From positions 20,768,501-20,832,500 of the forward strand of contig JAYKKI010000006.1 in NCBI GenBank assembly GCA_039881145.1: DNA of 64,000 nt, read 5' to 3'. Made by a program: the position numbers and the translations under genes. Each line of letters begins with the position of its first letter. Position 1 is the stretch's first letter. The notes beneath the pieces were generated by a model that made no database searches, was not told where the DNA came from, and saw nothing but the letters and a program-made list of their open reading frames with translations. The stretch is from Druceiella hillmani (lineage: Eukaryota > Arthropoda > Insecta > Lepidoptera > Hepialidae). This document shows positions 22,079-32,572 of the stretch, in pieces.

Positions 22079-25000
22079 CAGATGTTGAATGTGAAATAGC
22101 ATTGTGAAATTTTAAAAATGTAGCTATAGCGAAAGACTTTCACATGGTTGTGAAAATCAGTGGCTAAGTGCTAAGAAATGTAGAATAAGATTCCCCGATT
22201 CAATGAATGTTTTAAAGTAAACTTACCAATGTACTTTCATTTGATTTTCAAACTCTACTCACCTGAAACAAAAAAGTAAAAGAATAATTTAAATAACTCG
22301 TATTACACATTTCATTAATGCTACTAACTCTTTTTGTTTTGTTCTGTCATAATTTGCTCATTTTTACCATGTCTTTAATACCTTGAGTGTAATTGATTTA
22401 TTTAACTGGTCACTTTTTATCTATTTATACACGTTCAAAGTCGTAAGTCTTAGTTTCCTAAAATACTTCATAAAGTAGCCCATATCACTATACGCGCAAA
22501 TGGTTTTGAAAAATCCTACTTAATGAAATTATCCAAAATAAGAGATCTTTGATTGGCGCCGTAAAAAAATTTAGATACTGAAGTAGCGTAGGCAACTGTG
22601 ATTTACGTTATCATAGCTTACTCGTTTACATAGCAACTTTTTCTCCTCACCCAATAGAGATTTATTTAGAGACATGAAAATTATTGTAGAAAACTCTTTT
22701 CGTAAAATATTTAAATTACTACTTACACAATTTTGATAAAAGATTTCTTTAAAGCTTAATCTACTTAAAAGAGAAAACGAAAAGCTATTCAATGTATCAA
22801 AATATTTTAATTTATAAAATAACCATTTGGAATTTTAAAAAATATATTATTTATTTAGAACACAGGAAAAGTTGCGAAAAATAAATAATTTCAATTGCTG
22901 CATCTCTTATGTCAACTAGTATAACGAGTGTTGCTAAAATAATGCTAGTTAAGATTTGCGATGTTAAATTGAAAAATAACACCTGGTAAAAAATTTATTA
23001 GAGAAAAAAATCCTGTTAAAGAAACGTATAAACGCACGTTTCTTATGTTAATATTTTTTTAATCCAGAATTATCATAACGTATTCATTATCCACACCGCA
23101 TGAGGTGAAGCGCAATGCGCTATGTTTTTTTTACCCAATGCATCAGCAACAATAAATGTAATTTCATATTTTTGTTAGTTATATAAAAAAAGTTACTACT
23201 CTTTTGGCCTAAAAAATTGGTAAAATCGAAAGATATCCTTTCAATCAAATATAACCCGTATTTGATACTAGTTCAAATCCTGATATACTTTAAAATGACA
23301 AGATTGTTTGTCAAAGGTATAAAAATAGTTTTAATTTCCATCTAATAGATCTAATAGAATATTCTAATATTTTATTTTTAAAAAGTTGTAATTAAAGTTA
23401 ATGTTTGCAATTTCATTAAGCAATTCACAAATTCTATTAATCAGTGTAAATACATTCTAAACAATTTTCTTGAGAAAGTAAATATAAAGTCCTACTAAAT
23501 TCCATTTATTAAAATTTATGTTTTTTCGCAGTAAATGTAACTTAAATCTTATTTAAGTCATGTTTAATGTGATTATAAAATTATCTGGTACAATTTAAAT
23601 ATTCTGGCATTCAGGACTCTTTCTTTTGTTGAGGGTGATAAATTCCCTTGAAGTTCATTGCCTAATATCATATTCATGTGAAAAAAGTTATCTTTTAAAT
23701 TGAATTTGTTACTTGTGAAGAATTTTGATACATCATTAACGGTGAATAATAATAGCAAAAGTAAAAAAAATAGGAGCGATATGAAAAAAAATAGACTCGT
23801 GTACTGAATTAATACGAAACGACTTTTGCCTCAAATAAAAGTTAATATTGTGTCCGTGAATTATTTCTTATGAAAGTGCAGGTGTCTTTAGCGGGTACGG
23901 AAGGAATCGACTTTGAATATTAAACTTGAAATAAGACAAGCCAGTTTTTTTGTCGCATATACATAATGTTGTACTACTGCCAGCTTATAAAAATGATGCT
24001 AGTATAATCAAGGGAATCCCTAAAAGCTTTACTTGAAAAGTGCTTCCGTAATACACAGGAAATTCTATGCTAATATTATTAGATTTTGTAGATGTGTTAT
24101 TAATGTACTTATAATATCTGGAAAAAGTCTCGGAAATAACAGACAGTATTGCAAATTAAGGAATGGAACAACCGTTATATATGCTCCAACATCAACGGTT
24201 TGCTGATTCTGAACGAAAAGTATATATGTCTAACGGTCATTGGAAATTCATGCAGTACATCGAATTATTACTACGGAAATAATATATCAACAGACAGTAA
24301 ATTTCTCATCCAAGTATTCATTGCTATCACTACCTAACATTTTGCTTCTCATAAGATAATTGTAAGCAGTACATTGTACATTAAAACTAGAATACGATCC
24401 AGCCACATTAAGAAATATATTAGTCGAACGGAATATTGAAAGGAAAGACTGAGTGTACATTGCAGCATTTTTAAAAATGTGGGCTTGGACTGTTGAAGGT
24501 TGTATCCATATAATAAATATATGTATATTTTTATGTTGTGATGTTAATAGTAAAAAGGAGCAATATTTCAGTTAATAAACCTTAGCAAAAATGAGCAAAT
24601 TTTTTTGCGATTACTTCAAATACAAACAATATATCGTTAGTATGTTTGGTGACTAAAAGAAGAATGTGAGTAGTAACTCATTTCTACATAAAGTTTTGAA
24701 CATAGTAGGCAAATGAAAAATGGTAAATTTAAAAAAGAAAAATTATGATTACTATTATTAGTCTTTATCGTATGATATTATCTTTTAAGGGTATTCTGTG
24801 AATAATTAATCTCAAATGTAACTAGTCCTTCGGATCCTTAAATTTTCACATAAAACAGAAAATCGTTAGTAATAATTTGGTGTAAACGGAGAATAATAAT
24901 ATAGGTCTATTCATACTGATACTAGGTTAAAGAGACAATCAGATTCTAAAATAATGACATATGTTTCAGATAAATTTATCCGTTAGTGAAAACCAAGAAA

Positions 25001-25351
25001 CAGTCTTTTTTATATTAAAATACTTTTGGATAAAACTTACTTTTCGTAAATGTCCGTTTACACATAGGTTCTGTTAACATGAAATTAGGATTTTGTAATA
25101 CGACCTAATTATCAAATACGTAAAAAACAAAAGATATATATTGGTAGATCAAAATTTTATGGAATTATTAATCTGCTTAAGAATCATAAACATCCACTTC
25201 TTTGTCGGCGAAATAACTTTTACCAGCGTTCCTATTCATTATGTTCATGCATATACTGTTTAAATTTAAATACTCTAGACAAAATTCTACTTCACCAAAC
25301 TTATGCAAACAATCCCCAATACGGACCATAAATTATAAGCCTTACGGAGCA
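22079..25351. other. AT-rich intergenic sequence within block A
   Basis: No gene seen. Most of it has no visible counterpart in block B, where 49.80 to 50.60 kb corresponds to 20.99 to 25.22 kb. Much is therefore either the rest of the Helitron-associated insertion or sequence deleted from B. Confidence 0.45.
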
Positions 25352-25516
25352 ACAATTAAAAGCTTGATTGACGCTCCGTAACCACGTGACAGACACAACG
25401 TAAACTCTGCTACGGCATTACGTTCATTAAATTAGTTCGTTGGCGGAAAATTAAATCAAGACCTAGTTTCACGTTGGACCGAGGCGATGCCTTTGCGGTT
25501 GGCTGTACGTACAGTG
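25352..25516. other. Highly conserved island, A copy
   Basis: From 'gcaacaattaaaagcttgat' to 'ggctgtacgtacagt' this matches 50787-50953 with about 17 differences in 167 positions by hand count, far better than the surrounding paralogous sequence. GC is higher than in the neighbourhood. All frames contain stops in at least one copy. The end 'tacgtacagtgag' can be read as a splice-donor-like context, which is only suggestive. Confidence 0.8.
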
Positions 25517-25586
25517 AGTTATTTTTATCATAGTAGTTATTTTTATAATTTTGATATATATAATATTTGATATATATATGCATATA

Positions 25587-25976
25587 GCAGTTTTGTTATT
25601 TTTATAATTTTGATATCCGCATATAGCAGTTTTGTTATTTTTATAAATTTGATATCCGCATATAGCAGTTTTGTTATTTTTATAATTTTGATATCCTCAT
25701 ATATCAGTTTTATTATTTTTATAATTTTGATATCCGCATATAGCAGTTTTGTTATTTTTAAAATTTTGATATCCGCATATAGCAGTTTTGTTATTTTTAT
25801 AATTTTGATATCCGCATATAGCAGTTTTGTTATTTTTATAATTTTGATATCCGCATATAGCAGTTTTATTATTTTTATAATTTTGATATCCGCATATAGC
25901 AGTTTTGTTGTTTTTAAAATTTTGATATCCGGATATAGCAGTTTTGTTATTTTCATAATTTTGATATCCGTCTATA
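25587..25976. repeat. 39-bp minisatellite, 10 units
   Basis: Units begin at 25587, 25626, 25665, 25704, 25743, 25782, 25821, 25860, 25899 and 25938 ('gcagttttgttatttttata' followed by 'attttgatatccgcatata'). A partial, decayed unit lies before 25587. Units differ by 0-4 bases. Because 39 is a multiple of three and the unit lacks stops in several frames, spurious 13-residue-repeat ORFs open on both strands; these are not genes. Block B has a single diverged unit at 50984-51021. Confidence 0.95.
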
Positions 25977-27923
25977 CAAAGCTTCAAGATGTGACACAGT
26001 AATATGTGATGAGCAGTCACAATGTAGCGTCATCATCTCATGGAGGCTTTTTCATCAGACACTGCACGGGGGTAATCTAATTACTTTCGATTTTACGTTT
26101 AATTTCCACCATGTATGTATTGTGATACATGAACTTTTCTTAACACATACTTATAACTGTATATGATACGTGTACACCTTACATGTTTAAATTTAATGTT
26201 ATGATTTATTTAAACTTATCGGGTAACAAGAACGTATGTGCCCTATGTACGTAATGTAACCTATGTACGAGTAATAAGAACGATAAGTACGGAAAAATTG
26301 TATCTCGTGAAATTTAAACTACGGCCACGGGTTTATCTTTTTATCTGTGTTCACTTGTATTAAAACGCTTTATCATAATTGGATTTTCTTTTCGATACGT
26401 AATAATCAGGAATAATTATGTTCTTGCAAAATAAAAAAAACGGTGTTTATTCTTTTGTAATATGTTAATAATACAACATTTTAAAATAGTTTTATAGATA
26501 TGGGGAAACATATACTAAATACCATGTAAATTTATAAAATTGTTATTTTTTATGTGTTAAATGAGAGGACAAATCTATTTAGAAATACTTTTAAAGGAGA
26601 TCTTCCTCTTGCCCGAAAATAATTATTAATATTGGTTAATAATACTGGTTTATTTTCTTTTCTGTAACTTTTGCTTTCTGCTTTTAGTTTGATGTTTGTT
26701 TCTAGTAGTTTATAAATATTAAATAATATACAGTAGTTTTTTGAACTGATGTGTGATATAAACCTGGAATCCAGCAATTTCTATAAAATTAAACGTTTCA
26801 TCTACATTCTGCAAGAGTCATGTATATACATATTTGTATGCCGCTATATACCTAAAGAATACGTTATAACAAAAATGAAGTTTTGTGGCAGAAGTTATAT
26901 TCAAATCGATAAAAAATTATATCAACATTTCAATTTTTTTTCTTTTCAACATTTGGAAGCTTAGATTATACTAGGTTGCTGCAGCTTGATATGCGTAAAT
27001 TCTAGAAATGGCCAATTTTTTTTGGAAAAAATGAATTTTAGGTTTCGTAGTAAAATAACGAAGTCCTACTATTTCATCATATCAGCCCATTCGTCCGTCC
27101 GTGCATTAAATTCGTCTATCTGTTACAGCTTCCAAATTTCTGTAGTTTCTAATCCATGTTCACACCATTTTGCAAGTATTTGCTTTTTACAAAGCTTCAA
27201 CTAAAATATAATTATTTTACAAACGTCTAAATACTGGTTTACCCCTTTCTATCCTATATTTTTTGACAGGTTTTTATGCCTTTTCTACAAAATACTATCA
27301 TCAAAATGACGTGCAATGTATCTCTATGTTTAAACTATTTTAAATACTTGGTTTAGTTTCCAGGTAATTTGTACACGTAAATTTATTTAAATAATTGGGG
27401 AACCAAAATACTCGCGTGTTTTGCTATTAGACTCAATTCTTTTTTAAATTTACGCTACGGTTTTTATTTTCAGGGATAACCTATGGGATTTGAAATGGAC
27501 AAAAAATCTTGAAACAACTACAACGAAATAAATCGACAAGCTTGGAATAAGATAGCGTCTAAATCTCTGTGGCAGGATACACTAACGAATCACTTGAAAC
27601 GCGACGATTCTTACTTTTGAAAGAATACTTATTAGTTTGAAATGTGGCAGTACTCATGGCAGGAAGCATTGCAATATTATTCGAAATGTGATGAGCCTTA
27701 AGAAAGGACGATAGTAATGTCCAACAAAGAACGATAATATTGTCATCTGACTCTTAACATATATGAAAAATTAGCGTTATATCCTACTTCTAGTCATAAA
27801 AGTATATGTTCATTGCGTTGGACAAAAAAACCAAGAAATTAACGCCCCGTTCTTAGAAAACTATATGCCACGACTTGGCATATAAGATGTTCTGTATGTT
27901 GTTTCTGATCAGTGGCTGCATGC

Positions 27924-27925
<2 letters not shown>
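25977..27925. other. Block A, matching 51.02-52.95 kb
   Basis: No gene seen. Collinear matches: 26000-26100 with 51030-51140; 26875-26935 with 52035-52110 (shared 'aaaatgaag.tttgg.agaa.ttatattca'); 27030-27215 with 52230-52430 (shared 'ttcacaccattttgcaagta'); 27545-27700 with 52765-52890 (shared 'ttggaataa.atag'). 27080-27175 contains the dispersed 'gtccgt...tctgttacagc' repeat. Confidence 0.75.

Positions 27926-27975
<50 letters not shown>
27926..27975. repeat. (TA)n microsatellite
   Basis: TA run absent from the corresponding place in block B. Confidence 0.95.
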
Positions 27976-27978
<3 letters not shown>

Positions 27979-28363
27979 ATCGTTGAATAAGTGAGAAAGA
28001 GACACAAATATATTTTGAAACGATCAGGATGAAAAATTGACTATTTTCTGTCAAAATTTCATGGGAACTCGTTTTGTGCCTGGGACACGACGTACTAGCA
28101 AACACTGGATCTGTTATTCTAAGCAAAAACATTAATGCTGGGCGTGACTTATATTATAACATGAATCGCGCTCATCATTAATGTTTTCATGGAAATTATA
28201 TTTTCATCTAATTTTTAGGGTTACGTATCTCAAAATAACAAATACAAGCCTCATGAAATCAGTCATATGTCCATCCATCTGTCTACCTATCGCAATAGTT
28301 TTTCTTATATACCGTTTGGAGTAGAAACTATATGTTAGGGTAAAATATATATTAAAATATATA

Positions 28364-30073
28364 CCGGATAGACGCCGCAGTGTAATAGACGCCTCGTTTT
28401 CAAAATATTTTACTTCCTAAAATAGTAACTAAGAATTAATAGTTTAAATAAGAAGCGCGAACGCCACACACCTCAGTCCCCCGCAGGCTATCGGGCGGAA
28501 AGAACGCGTCTCATATGCGCGTGTGATTATATCCGCAGCGAACGCGACGAACAATTCAACATTTCGCAGGTATTTAGTGCTGCATAACTTATAAGTAATA
28601 ATAAATTTCGTTGCAGTTTTTATTATATTCATACACCGTTTCATTAAGTACACGCCTAGGTGTCAATGATCGCTCTTTTGTATTTAGTTTAGTTAAAAAG
28701 TAAAAGAGTGTCTATCCACATCGAAAAGGATAGCCACCTCGATTTCTCACGGTACAGGTGCCCTTAGGGGCGTCTATTCTCCCATACCCCATTCATAAGT
28801 AAGTGAATTTTTTTAAGGTTTTTTTACGTTTAGTTATATTTTTATTGCTTTTTCCATAATTTCCTATTGTCACGTTTTAATGTTTTTGGGATCATCTATA
28901 TTCCGATAGTGCTAGCGTATTTTTATTACTCATTGGTACTATTATGTTGTTTTATTTAGTTTGTATAATTTTATTAATACCTACTGATTATAGGTGAATT
29001 ATACGAAAATACAAAAGAAAGGAAGGAGTGCGAGAGCGAGTATATTCTTGGAACACAGAACGATTACATTCAGCTTCGGATGAAATTGATAAAAACGACA
29101 TGGGGATCAATGAAATATCGCGACAATTTTTGATTCCATCTCGTATATTACGAAGATGTTATGTTGCTAAAAACAAAACACAGTTGACATTGGGTACTAA
29201 ATATGAAATACATAATATTTGATTAATTGCTATCGTTTTCCAATGGTTTGTTTTATTTGAGTACTAATTTTTTGTTTCAGGGAAACATCCTACTCCGGTT
29301 TCGAAATAAAAAAAGAATGGTGAAGAATATTTTAAAGTTGGGAGATGCAGGACTTTCCCCTGATAGATGAGCCATACTTAGGTTAGCTTATCAGTTTGCC
29401 CAAATGCTAGAGCTAAAACATAATTTTGACCATGAAACCCAAATGGCTGGAAGTGATGGTTCAAAAGTTTTATTGAGCCAAATCCGGAGCTATCTATTAG
29501 ACAAACCGAAGATTTATCTGTGGCCAGAGCTAAAGGTCTTAGTAGAGAAGAAGTAAATAGCTTTTATGAAATTTTGCCTAAAGTCATGACCTATAATGGC
29601 CTGTTGGATGAACCTAAAAGGATATAAATACGGATGAAACCGGTTTTCAGCTGAACAACAAATCCAGAAAAAAGGTAGCAAACTATTGCGCAAGATGTGG
29701 AAAAAAGAAAGCGCTTTCCACTTCAACTTAAATTAAATGAGATAGATCTTAATGTTAATTATGTTGATTTTTTGAAAATTTTAAATAATAACTAATCAAT
29801 GTTAAACAAAATGATAAAGTTTAATTATGGTTATGCATGTCCTATTAAAATTATTTTCTAAAGATTAAAAATAAAATATTTTGAAATTATATCCTTCTTC
29901 GCATTTTCATGGTAGGGCATCAATCCATATAGGTAGGTTTCTATCCTTAAAAAAAGTTGTTCTGTAAAAAGTAAATTTCTGTAAAATCTGTAATTGTTAA
30001 ATTACCCGAAACATGGTAAATTAATAGTTTTAAAATTAGGAGGTTCTTTTAAAAAGTGGGGCATCTATCCCGG
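28364..30073 (+). mobile_element. pogo/Tigger-like DNA transposon relic
   Basis: The left end 'ccggatagacgccgcagtg' (28364) and the reverse complement of the right end, 'ccgggatagatgccccact' (ending 30073), form imperfect terminal inverted repeats. Internal variants of the motif lie at 28384, 28713 and 28770. It encloses a pogo-type transposase relic and a GC-richer stretch at 28450-28570. A TA lies just inside 'atata' on the left; the right TA is not clear. Total 1.7 kb, so it is internally deleted. Block B lacks it (27.75 kb corresponds to about 52.95 kb, 30.95 kb to about 53.27 kb). Confidence 0.65.
29028..29755 (+). pseudogene. pogo-type transposase, N-terminal half, with a probable intron
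   Basis: An N-terminal helix-turn-helix (psq/CENP-B type) reads 'INEISRQFLIPSRILRRC' (about 29107-29160). Then 'QLTLG' meets a donor at 29194 and an acceptor ending at 29280 ('tttttgtttcag'); removing these 87 bp joins 'LG' to 'KHPTPVS', as expected for the linker of this family. The second DNA-binding half ('LAYQFAQMLELKHNF', 'MAGSDGSK', 'SVARAKGLSREEV') follows, then 'NTDETGF' (29627-29647), which holds the first catalytic Asp of the DDE nuclease. The rest of the nuclease domain is gone. Stops include TAA near 29310 and TGA near 29368, with several frame changes. The exact start is unknown; 29028 is only where the frame becomes recognisable. Confidence 0.7.
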
Positions 30074-31205
30074 TTTTATCCTGTATGATAGAGTCAGATT
30101 CATAGGAATAGAAAGCATAAATTATATGACAGCCGTAGAGTCACAAAGTTATTGATCAGCACATATCTGGGAAGTCAACGCACAAAAATATTTGTATGGA
30201 AATATAAGAGGGGTCAAGTAAAATACTTTAATTTTTTCATAGTTTATATATCATGTAAGATATAATAGTTCAAGAGGTATTGCTGAAAATATCAACAAAA
30301 AATTTATTTCCCCTACCTATCTCAAAAATTGTTATAACATTACGAAAAAAATTTTCTAAAATTTTATGTAAAGTTTACCTAAAAACTTTAGCAATGATTT
30401 GAAATCTCCTAGTTTTTTTAGAAATTTTCGATATTTTTACCCCATCAAATAAGAGGTAAGCAATATATTCATTGAGCAAAAATAACTTTAATATTTTTAA
30501 ATAGCGTATATGTTTCATTACAGGTTTTTAAATACATATTTATATATTTTTATAAGTACGGAACTCTCACAGTGTGGGTTTTAATTTTATTTAATATGTT
30601 ATATTTTTATGTCAATCATAGCGAAGTATGGACGATGTAATCAAAATATTCAATATATTGAAATATATAACACAAACATATATGGGCGTACGTTACTCTA
30701 ATTGGATACAAAAAGTTGGTATTCCTTACATTTTTAATTGTATATTTTAGTTTAGAAAATGGAAAGTTAATAAAATATATTTATCTTAACAATTTTTTTG
30801 AAAATATAGTATTTTTTTCCATTTCTAGTTCATTCTTTTTCTAACCTTTTTCCTTGTTTGGATATATCTTAAAATTTGCACTCCTTTAGACAATAACTGC
30901 TGGCTAAGTCATAAGATTTTCATAGCCGATGCAAAATTCTAAAAACTATACGTATAGTAATATCTATGCGAGTATTATAACTATATAATAAACTTTTATA
31001 TGCCAGTTTGTGATTAAATTTTTATTAGTGATTATCGTACCGTGTAATTATTGATAGCTCAATCTGGTAAAAATACTTTCAATCTGTGCTATGAATAATA
31101 ATTTTGTGAAAAGCGAAATACATTTACATAAAAATTAGTATTATATTTATTATATTCATTTAATTAAGTAGACTTTACGACTGATTGCTTATGCAATATC
31201 AACAC
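30074..31205. other. AT-rich intergenic sequence
   Basis: No gene seen. 30115-30160 contains a fragment of the dispersed 'gacagccgtagagtcacaaagtt' repeat. Absent from block B until about 30.95 kb. Confidence 0.45.
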
Positions 31206-31449
31206 TCGTTTTCTCTTGACTGTATCTCCTATAAGTTAATGTTCAGCAACAGCGCAATGGTGTCAATCCAATTTGCCTGGCGAAACTGAATATTTTAAGT
31301 TGCATGGGAGAGATACGAGGCCAAGGCAATGAGTTTCCGCATATGTTACTTTTAAGCAGAGGAGACTTGAAACTGAGAGCTTCAAAGATTAAAGTTGAGA
31401 CCAAGTTTAAAACTGTGAAATTTTCTTCTGATTTATATTTAGATACTTA
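31206..31449 (+). other. Conserved island, A copy
   Basis: Matches 53344-53600. 'agcaacagcgca' and 'gtcaatccaatttgcctggc' are nearly unchanged, and 'ttgcatgggagagat.' with 'gaggccaa..caatgagttt' follow. A 27-bp length difference lies after 31288. In A the frame of 'cagcaacagcgc' stays open for over 60 codons to TAG 31447, but the B copy has a TGA in that frame, so coding is not supported. Confidence 0.7.
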
Positions 31450-32490
31450 GTATAAGCAAGTAGTTGCGTTATTGAAATATTAAATTGTGCTTCGTAATTC
31501 AGCTATTCTTAATAATTGACGTAAGTAATGAATATAAATTACAACTAAACTGAAGCGACTAAATATAAATGTTGAGGTAAGTTTCACAGATAAGTTACAG
31601 CATTGTTTATCACAAAAATAGATACATAAATACTAATAGCTAAATATTTTTTTGCAATTCCTACCTATGGGAAAAAATTGTCCTTTTTTCTCAATTGCAT
31701 AAATATTACTAATTAATATTACTATTACGTAGTTGAAGTCATATATTTCCCTGGTAAGCATTATTTTCATCATAATTTTCCAGACCCAATATTAAAATTT
31801 GTTCTAGTATATTGCGACCAGCCGCGGAAGTTATGGAATGGTAGTCTGGACTAAAATGCCGTGCAGAAATTTACGGTTGAAATTGACGTGTTAAATGGTA
31901 TATGTTCCAATATTTTTAAAAACTAAATAAATGGCATTCAGTTTCTCGTGTGCAGGTATATTTTTTTAAGTGTTCCTGTTCCCAACTCTGATCCTGTAAA
32001 GGATTGAGTAATTAATTATACATGGCCTATATTTTAATCTGGAATGTATATTACCTATATGCAATATTTTATAAAATTATTTGGACTGTTTAAGCATAAA
32101 AAATACAAATAAACACAATAACAGGCAACGTTTCACTTTTATTACTTTATTAGTAGTGTTAAATAGATGGCGGATCCGGGGCTCAGTTAATATAATTTAC
32201 ACTTGTTTAAAGAAAAAATTACTATTTGTTGATTCAATAAATGTGAAGTATATTTTTAGAATTCCGCGTTAAAAAATCGCATCTCATAACTTCGTCACGG
32301 CATTCCATCCGTCTGTCACAGCCATAGAGTTATTGAAGCATTAGACCTAGTGAATATAATTTTTCAAGTACGTACTTCAAATAGAGATCTTAATTAATAC
32401 GTAGCCTAACGATATACATATTTTTTAAACTTTATTATCAAGACTTTTTCTAGATTATTTAAACTCATGATTAGGAAATTTGGATTGGGT
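31450..32490. other. Block A, matching 53.6-54.42 kb
   Basis: No gene seen. 31990-32210 matches 54085-54270 (shared 'ttttacttttat/ttcacttttattactttatta' and 'gatggc.ga'). 32287-32340 carries the dispersed 'ccatccgtctgtcacagcc' repeat. Confidence 0.6.
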
Positions 32491-32572
32491 TTTCGAATGG
32501 GCGCGGGGGGTGGGGTGAAGAAATCCAAAATAATATACATGTCCCCATGTACATTATTTTGGATTTCTTTTT
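32491..32572. repeat. Hairpin-plus-G-tract insertion
   Basis: 'gggcgcggggggtgggg' (32500-32516) is followed by a 24-bp-arm hairpin (32518-32541 with 32546-32569, one mismatch, loop 'tccc'). In block B, 'ggaaattttgaaag' and 'tcaagctaaatatttcgcaaatt' (about 54411-54455) are almost adjacent, so this segment is an insertion in A. Confidence 0.75.

Noticed and set aside
21618..22088. 156-codon plus-strand ORF across the HSE region
   Set aside because: No recognisable domain. It lies antisense to a well-formed TATA/Inr promoter and leader, and its C-terminal part is just the repetitive TTCC motif read as protein.
21560..22090. A solo LTR of a retrotransposon (TATA, initiator and upstream array would fit)
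   Set aside because: No TG...CA ends, target duplication, primer-binding site or polypurine tract could be found, and the downstream ORF relic is Helitron-like. An LTR remains a less likely alternative.
25543..26002. Open frames of 107-137 codons on both strands with a 13-residue repeat (for example 'KITKLLYADIKII')
   Set aside because: They are a by-product of a 39-bp minisatellite whose unit length is a multiple of three and lacks stops. They open equally on both strands, and the single-unit copy in block B has no ORF.
27839..28132. ORFs containing long Tyr-Ile runs here and at 44281, 48392 and 51725
   Set aside because: They are translations of (TA)n microsatellites.
28444..28653. 69-codon minus-strand ORF in the GC-richer part of the pogo element
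   Set aside because: It is antisense to the element's 5' region and has no family resemblance.
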